From NCBI GenBank assembly GCA_027008665.1, contig JALVEA010000255.1:1-9944 (forward strand): a stretch of 9,944 nt of DNA, given 5' to 3'. Below the pieces are notes generated by a model. That model had not been told where the DNA came from. It did not search any database and saw nothing but the letters and a program-made list of their open reading frames with translations. How positions within the stretch are numbered: the first letter of the stretch is position 1; every line of letters starts with the position of its first letter. Source of the stretch: Thiotrichaceae bacterium (GTDB taxonomy: Bacteria; Pseudomonadota; Gammaproteobacteria; Thiotrichales; Thiotrichaceae). Shown here one piece after another: positions 7,151 to 9,944 of this stretch. The translations under genes and the position numbers were made by a program.

Positions 7151-7564
7151 CTAATTTTTATACAGAACATCAAAAATTGGGCAATTATCAATCGTCATAT
7201 CATCGCCTTTACAAGCAGTAATCATTTCGTTTAGGGCTTGTTTTAATTTTTCCAAATCATTAATTTTCTGCATTATCTCATGGGCTTGAAGTAATGCAAT
7301 TGATTTAATTTCCCCACAACAATGGTCAGGTTCGTCTATAAATTTAAGAAGGCCTCTAATCTGTTCAATGCTAAAACCTAGCTCCCGACTACGACGGATA
7401 TAATTGAGTCGTTTTATATGACTTAGATTATAAAGACGATGTCCCCCGTTACTACGAGGAGGTTCTGGCATCAGACCTATTTTTTCATAATAATGGACCG
7501 TTTCTACCTTACAGCCTGCTTTTTTTGCCAGTTGACCTATCAAATAGTGATTATTATTCATCAT
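7151..7564 (-). CDS. MerR-family metal-responsive transcriptional regulator
   Basis: About 137 residues from the ATG at 7564; a TTG at 7573 or an ATG at 7561 are alternative starts, none with a strong ribosome binding site. The N-terminus has the MerR winged-helix domain (YLIGQLAKKAGCKVETVHYYEKIGL, then GHRLYNLSHIKRLNYIRRSRELGFS). A long dimerisation helix follows (about 84-115) and a C-terminal metal loop. Cysteines stand where mercury-binding MerR has its three ligands: C82 in DHCCGE, C118 in ITACKG and C128 in DNCPI, plus an extra C83. CadR/PbrR-type regulators use a related layout, so the ion may be Hg(II), Pb(II), Cd(II) or similar. The gene is divergent from the thioredoxin-like gene and shares its 77-base intergenic promoter, so it should control both directions. 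The family call is firm; the inducer is inferred. Confidence 0.88.
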   Translation of the reverse strand: MMNNNHYLIGQLAKKAGCKVETVHYYEKIGLMPEPPRSNGGHRLYNLSHIKRLNYIRRSRELGFSIEQIRGLLKFIDEPDHCCGEIKSIALLQAHEIMQKINDLEKLKQALNEMITACKGDDMTIDNCPIFDVLYKN

Positions 7565-7580
7565 TGCATCCAAATTTTAC

Positions 7581-7611
7581 TTGAAACTGTAGTAACTATA
7601 GCTTGTATGAT
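7581..7611 (+). promoter_or_regulatory. MerR-type promoter/operator of the thioredoxin-CcdA unit
   Basis: TTGAAA (7581-7586) and TATGAT (7606-7611) are separated by exactly 19 bases, the lengthened spacer expected for MerR-activated promoters. The spacer contains an imperfect dyad CTGTAG-TAA-CTATAG (7587-7601), the likely MerR site. Transcription should start about 20-25 bases before the ATG at 7642. Confidence 0.78.
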
Positions 7612-7622
7612 AACACTATCAA
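7595..7622 (-). promoter_or_regulatory. Divergent merR promoter overlapping the operator
   Basis: On the minus strand, TTGATA (7617-7622) and TATAGT (7595-7600) are separated by 16 bases. The -10 falls inside the operator dyad, so MerR bound there would repress its own gene, as in mer operons. The leader to the ATG at 7564 would be about 24 bases. Confidence 0.55.
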
Positions 7623-7641
7623 AATTTTAAGGATTTTAATT

Positions 7642-7911
7642 ATGGCTATTAATGTTGATGTTTTTTCTTCTCCCGGTTGCGGTAAATGTGGACATGCTAA
7701 AGAGGTATTACGTAAACTTGTTGAAGAATTAGGTGAAGAGAAAGTGAGTTGGCGTGATGTGAATATTCTTGAGGATATTGATTATGCGGTTGAGTTAGGT
7801 GTTTTATCCACCCCTTCTATTGCCATTAATGGAGAGTTGGTTTTTAAGAGCCTGCCTTCAGAAAAGCGTTTGCGTGACGTGTTGATCAATCAATTAAAAA
7901 GTGATAGCTGA
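7642..7911 (+). CDS. Thioredoxin/glutaredoxin-like CxxC protein
   Basis: An 89-residue protein with the thioredoxin-fold pattern: a first beta strand (INVDVFSS), the redox motif C13-G-K-C16 at the start of helix 1, and the cis-proline loop STPSI with P58. There is no signal peptide or membrane segment, so it acts in the cytoplasm. The start is the ATG at 7642, preceded by AAGGA (7629-7633). A longer frame from 7603 is excluded because its start lies before and across the promoter's -10 box. The stop codon TGA overlaps the ATG of the next gene by one base, so the two are translationally coupled. With the CcdA-like partner it probably forms a dithiol relay, either passing electrons to the membrane protein or reducing a metal-bound or oxidised substrate. 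It could equally be a metal-handling thiol protein. Confidence 0.85.
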   Translation: MAINVDVFSSPGCGKCGHAKEVLRKLVEELGEEKVSWRDVNILEDIDYAVELGVLSTPSIAINGELVFKSLPSEKRLRDVLINQLKSDS

Positions 7912-9206
7912 TGTTAACACTTTTATTAATGACAGCAATATCCTTGGGTTTGTTAGCCTTTTTTGAACCTTGCACGATTGCAACTCATACGCTTTATGCG
8001 GTTAGATTAAATCAATCGTTAGAACGCAAACAACCCCTATTGATACTTTGGTTAAGTCGTACTATTTTGCTTGTGTTACTGTTTTCGATTGCCGTTTTCT
8101 TATTTGATATACCACAGTGGGGAAAATTCACTCCGAGCATTATTCTAACTGCTATAGCTGCTGTGTATTTAGTCTCGCGCCTTGTTTATATCCCTATTCC
8201 TCACCTAGCTTTCTACAAATTAATACCCTCGAAAAGTATTCCTATGTCACTTCAATTAGGTTTGACATTACCTGCTTGTACTTTGCCCTTAATTGTAGTG
8301 ATTACAGGTATCGCAGTGACGCTAGGCTCTCTTGCTAGTGCTGTTATTGCTGGGGTTCTATTTGCTTTTAGCTTTACTTTGCCAATGTTTATCACCGTTT
8401 TTAAGGGGGTTAATGAAAAAACAAAACAATTATTAAGTCAGACAGCCAATACAAGCCCTTATATCACTGCGGTGTTACTGTTGGCTCTAGCAATATACCT
8501 TTTGATGCCCGTACTTCGTAGTCATGCTGATTTACTAGAACAAAGTTTACAAACAGCCAGTTGGAGTGGAATTATTATTGCTTTTATTGCTGGCTTCGTT
8601 TTTAGTTTTAATCCAGTCTCTTTTGCCTCTGTGCCAGTTATGCTTGCCTATGTGAGTAAATCGCATCATAAAAGAAAAGGTTTAATCCTTGCGGGCGCTT
8701 TTATTATGGGCTTAATAACCACACATATTGTATTGGGTATTGTCGCCGCTTTTGGTGGTGAATGGGTGCAACAGGTGATGGGAAGAGAATGGGATTGGGT
8801 GCTTGGACCAATATTAATTATTATGGGGTTAATGTGGTCAGGACTAGTTAAAATTCGCTTACCTTGGTTTGGTATGAAGGCCCATAAAGTAAACAATCTA
8901 TGGGGAGCTTTTTTATTGGGCATTCCTTTTTCGATTGCAATTTGCCCTTTTTGTACGCCCGCATTAATGGTGACATTAACAGCAAGTGCTGCAATTGGCT
9001 CAGTTCCTTTTGGTGGCGCACTGCTATTTGCTTTTGCTCTTGGTCGTAGTATTCCAGTCGCCCTTGGAGCTTTTGGTATGGGGTGGTTGGAAAATTTTAA
9101 AATACTTTCCAAGCATCAACGGTTTTTTGAAGTTTTAGCTGGAGTGCTATTAGTTTTAGCGGGTTTATATGTCATCCGCCAATATTATGCTCCAATGGAG
9201 TTTTAG
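7911..9206 (+). CDS. Tandem CcdA/DsbD-like membrane electron carrier
   Basis: A 431-residue, almost wholly hydrophobic protein with roughly a dozen membrane segments, about twice the length of a usual CcdA. The N-half (1-200) shows F-E-P-C21 in the first helix and LP-A-C123-TLP in a later one, matching the two membrane cysteines of CcdA/DsbD-beta. The C-half (about 218-425) repeats the plan: GFVFSFNPV (234-236) aligns with the usual S-P-C motif but has V236 instead of Cys, while its second site reads C345-P-F-C348-TP. The closing pattern FAFALGRSIPVAL also matches CcdA. CcdA-type proteins carry electrons from cytoplasmic thioredoxin to periplasmic thiols; that role fits the coupled CxxC gene just upstream and MerR control. 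No clear ribosome binding site precedes the ATG, so it likely depends on coupling. The periplasmic acceptor is not encoded here. Confidence 0.82.
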   Translation: MLTLLLMTAISLGLLAFFEPCTIATHTLYAVRLNQSLERKQPLLILWLSRTILLVLLFSIAVFLFDIPQWGKFTPSIILTAIAAVYLVSRLVYIPIPHLAFYKLIPSKSIPMSLQLGLTLPACTLPLIVVITGIAVTLGSLASAVIAGVLFAFSFTLPMFITVFKGVNEKTKQLLSQTANTSPYITAVLLLALAIYLLMPVLRSHADLLEQSLQTASWSGIIIAFIAGFVFSFNPVSFASVPVMLAYVSKSHHKRKGLILAGAFIMGLITTHIVLGIVAAFGGEWVQQVMGREWDWVLGPILIIMGLMWSGLVKIRLPWFGMKAHKVNNLWGAFLLGIPFSIAICPFCTPALMVTLTASAAIGSVPFGGALLFAFALGRSIPVALGAFGMGWLENFKILSKHQRFFEVLAGVLLVLAGLYVIRQYYAPMEF

Positions 9207-9528
9207 TGATTAAAACCTATGTGGAAGTGGAAAAAATACAAAAAATGCTGTGGTTTTTTCTAGTTACAAAGTTCTTTCTAGAGACTGTTTCAGAATACTT
9301 TCACAGTCTCTAAAGTTTCGTAATTATAGATGCTCAGATATTAAATTTTCATAGGAGTCTAAGCCTAGGCTTGGGCGAACCATTAAATTATTTAATATTT
9401 GGAAATTATTTATCTGAAAAACTATAGAAGAAAGTTACGGAAGAGTCTTTTTTTCTACCTAGACCTTACAAATGTTTATACTTAGTGCGATTTAACTGAA
9501 TTTTAGATAAGCAAAGTAAAAAACAAAA
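9207..9528. other. 322-base intergenic region
   Basis: No gene is seen. It follows the CcdA-like stop and precedes (in tail-to-tail orientation) the DUF1566 gene. AAAAAATGCTGTGGTTTTTT near 9240-9259 is a weak A/T-rich hairpin that could end the thioredoxin-CcdA transcript. A perfect stem-loop lies at 9279-9312 and a 12-base palindrome AAGCCTAGGCTT at 9361-9372. The rest is AT-rich without features I can name. Confidence 0.6.
9279..9312. repeat. Perfect 10-base-pair stem-loop
   Basis: TAGAGACTGT (9279-9288) and ACAGTCTCTA (9303-9312) are exact inverted copies around a 14-base loop. No T-run follows on either strand. The inner segment AATACTTTCACAG (9294-9306) recurs inverted as CTGTGAAAGTATT at 7134-7146, on the far side of the MerR-thioredoxin-CcdA cassette. 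Confidence 0.65.
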
Positions 9529-9944
9529 TCATTGTCCGCTACGTACCAAACGAACCTGTAAGCTGTTGCCCTCATAATCCCAACCGTGGTCACCATAACC
9601 GCTATTGAAGTACACCATCCACGCACTGTTAGCATAAGCAACAGGCGAGGAAGACCAAACAATCGAAGATGCAGAAGTATTAGGAAACACCGCCAAATTA
9701 ATAGCAGGATCATAACAACGAGTCTCAACGATAGAGTGTAGCTCTTTTATATTCGGTAAACGCCAGTCTGAGTGATCTCCAAAACGACTTTTTTCGGCCT
9801 GTAATAGCGCATCTTTCCAATTATAATTACTTGGGCTATTAGCACAGGAACTTCCATTCCACTGTTGCCCTTCACTGCAACGCTTCCAGATTAAGCCTGT
9901 TTTTGTATCCGTTACCGTACCATCGGTATTATCCATAAACTGAG
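9529..9944 (-). CDS. DUF1566 (Lcl C-terminal) domain protein, C-terminal part (partial at 5' end)
   Basis: The frame ends at a TGA (9529-9531) and stays open to the right edge; Gln-Phe codons precede the first ATG at 9936, so the gene begins outside the window. The visible 137 or so residues form a nearly complete DUF1566 domain: DNTDGTVTDTKTGLIWKRC, then WKDALLQAE, DWRLPNIKELHSIV, IVWSSSPVA and the end motif LQVRLVRSGQ. The four cysteines may form disulfides, which suits secretion. Proteins of this type are usually exported or surface-associated, often with an upstream domain such as collagen-like repeats or another DUF1566 copy; that part is not visible here. The molecular function is unknown. 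Confidence 0.85.
   Translation of the reverse strand, partial: QFMDNTDGTVTDTKTGLIWKRCSEGQQWNGSSCANSPSNYNWKDALLQAEKSRFGDHSDWRLPNIKELHSIVETRCYDPAINLAVFPNTSASSIVWSSSPVAYANSAWMVYFNSGYGDHGWDYEGNSLQVRLVRSGQ

Noticed and set aside
7603..7641. Longer N-terminus for the thioredoxin-like protein, starting at 7603
   Set aside because: This start lies upstream of the transcription start expected from the -10 box at 7606-7611, and the ATG at 7642 has its own ribosome binding site.
8666..9112. 148-codon open frame on the minus strand inside the CcdA-like gene
   Set aside because: It is a shadow of the membrane protein gene, whose coding evidence is strong.

Overview
The window is AT-rich, with short intergenic gaps in gene-dense parts and a few longer gaps full of repeats. 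A GldG/DUF4340 pair, a Rpn/PD-(D/E)XK protein, a lipobox lipoprotein and a mer-type MerR divergon together suggest a low-GC Gram-negative bacterium. I lean towards a Gammaproteobacterium (Thiotrichales-like or similar), but no rRNA or marker gene is present, so this is inference.

Layout. (1) 1-2296, + strand: the 3' end of a GldG-family ABC-transporter auxiliary gene, then a DUF4340 gene 12 bases downstream with a very strong ribosome binding site. They form one transcription unit that starts outside the window. (2) 2297-2734: a 438-base gap with several inverted repeats, including a CCGTG-rich palindrome. (3) 2735-3718, +: a Rpn/PD-(D/E)XK-type protein. An exact 15-base direct repeat (2398-2412 and 3788-3802) brackets regions 2-3. 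(4) 6924-3799, - strand: a small HAD-fold protein behind a good sigma70-like promoter, then an 861-residue lipoprotein that looks like a clan GH-A TIM-barrel glycosidase with two small beta-repeat units in front. (5) 7151-9206: a compact divergon. A MerR-family regulator with the three mercury-type cysteine positions is read leftwards. An 89-residue CxxC thioredoxin/glutaredoxin-like protein and a 431-residue membrane protein made of two CcdA/DsbD-like halves are read rightwards, overlapping by one base. The promoter between them has a 19-base -35/-10 spacer with a dyad, as expected for MerR-activated promoters. (6) 9207-9528: a gap with a perfect 10-base-pair stem-loop. (7) 9529-9944, -: the C-terminal part of a DUF1566 (Lcl C-terminal domain) protein running off the right edge.

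The most interesting part is region 5, which I read as a metal- or thiol-stress-inducible electron path. MerR would sense a soft metal ion, the cytoplasmic thioredoxin-like protein would supply or accept electrons, and the tandem CcdA protein would carry them through the membrane. Its two halves differ in their cysteines: the N-half keeps C21 and C123, whereas the C-half has valine in place of its first cysteine but carries a C-P-F-C pair. The boundaries of the Rpn segment, the unassigned GH-A-like lipoprotein and the repeated tail of the DUF4340 protein are the other points worth a second look.
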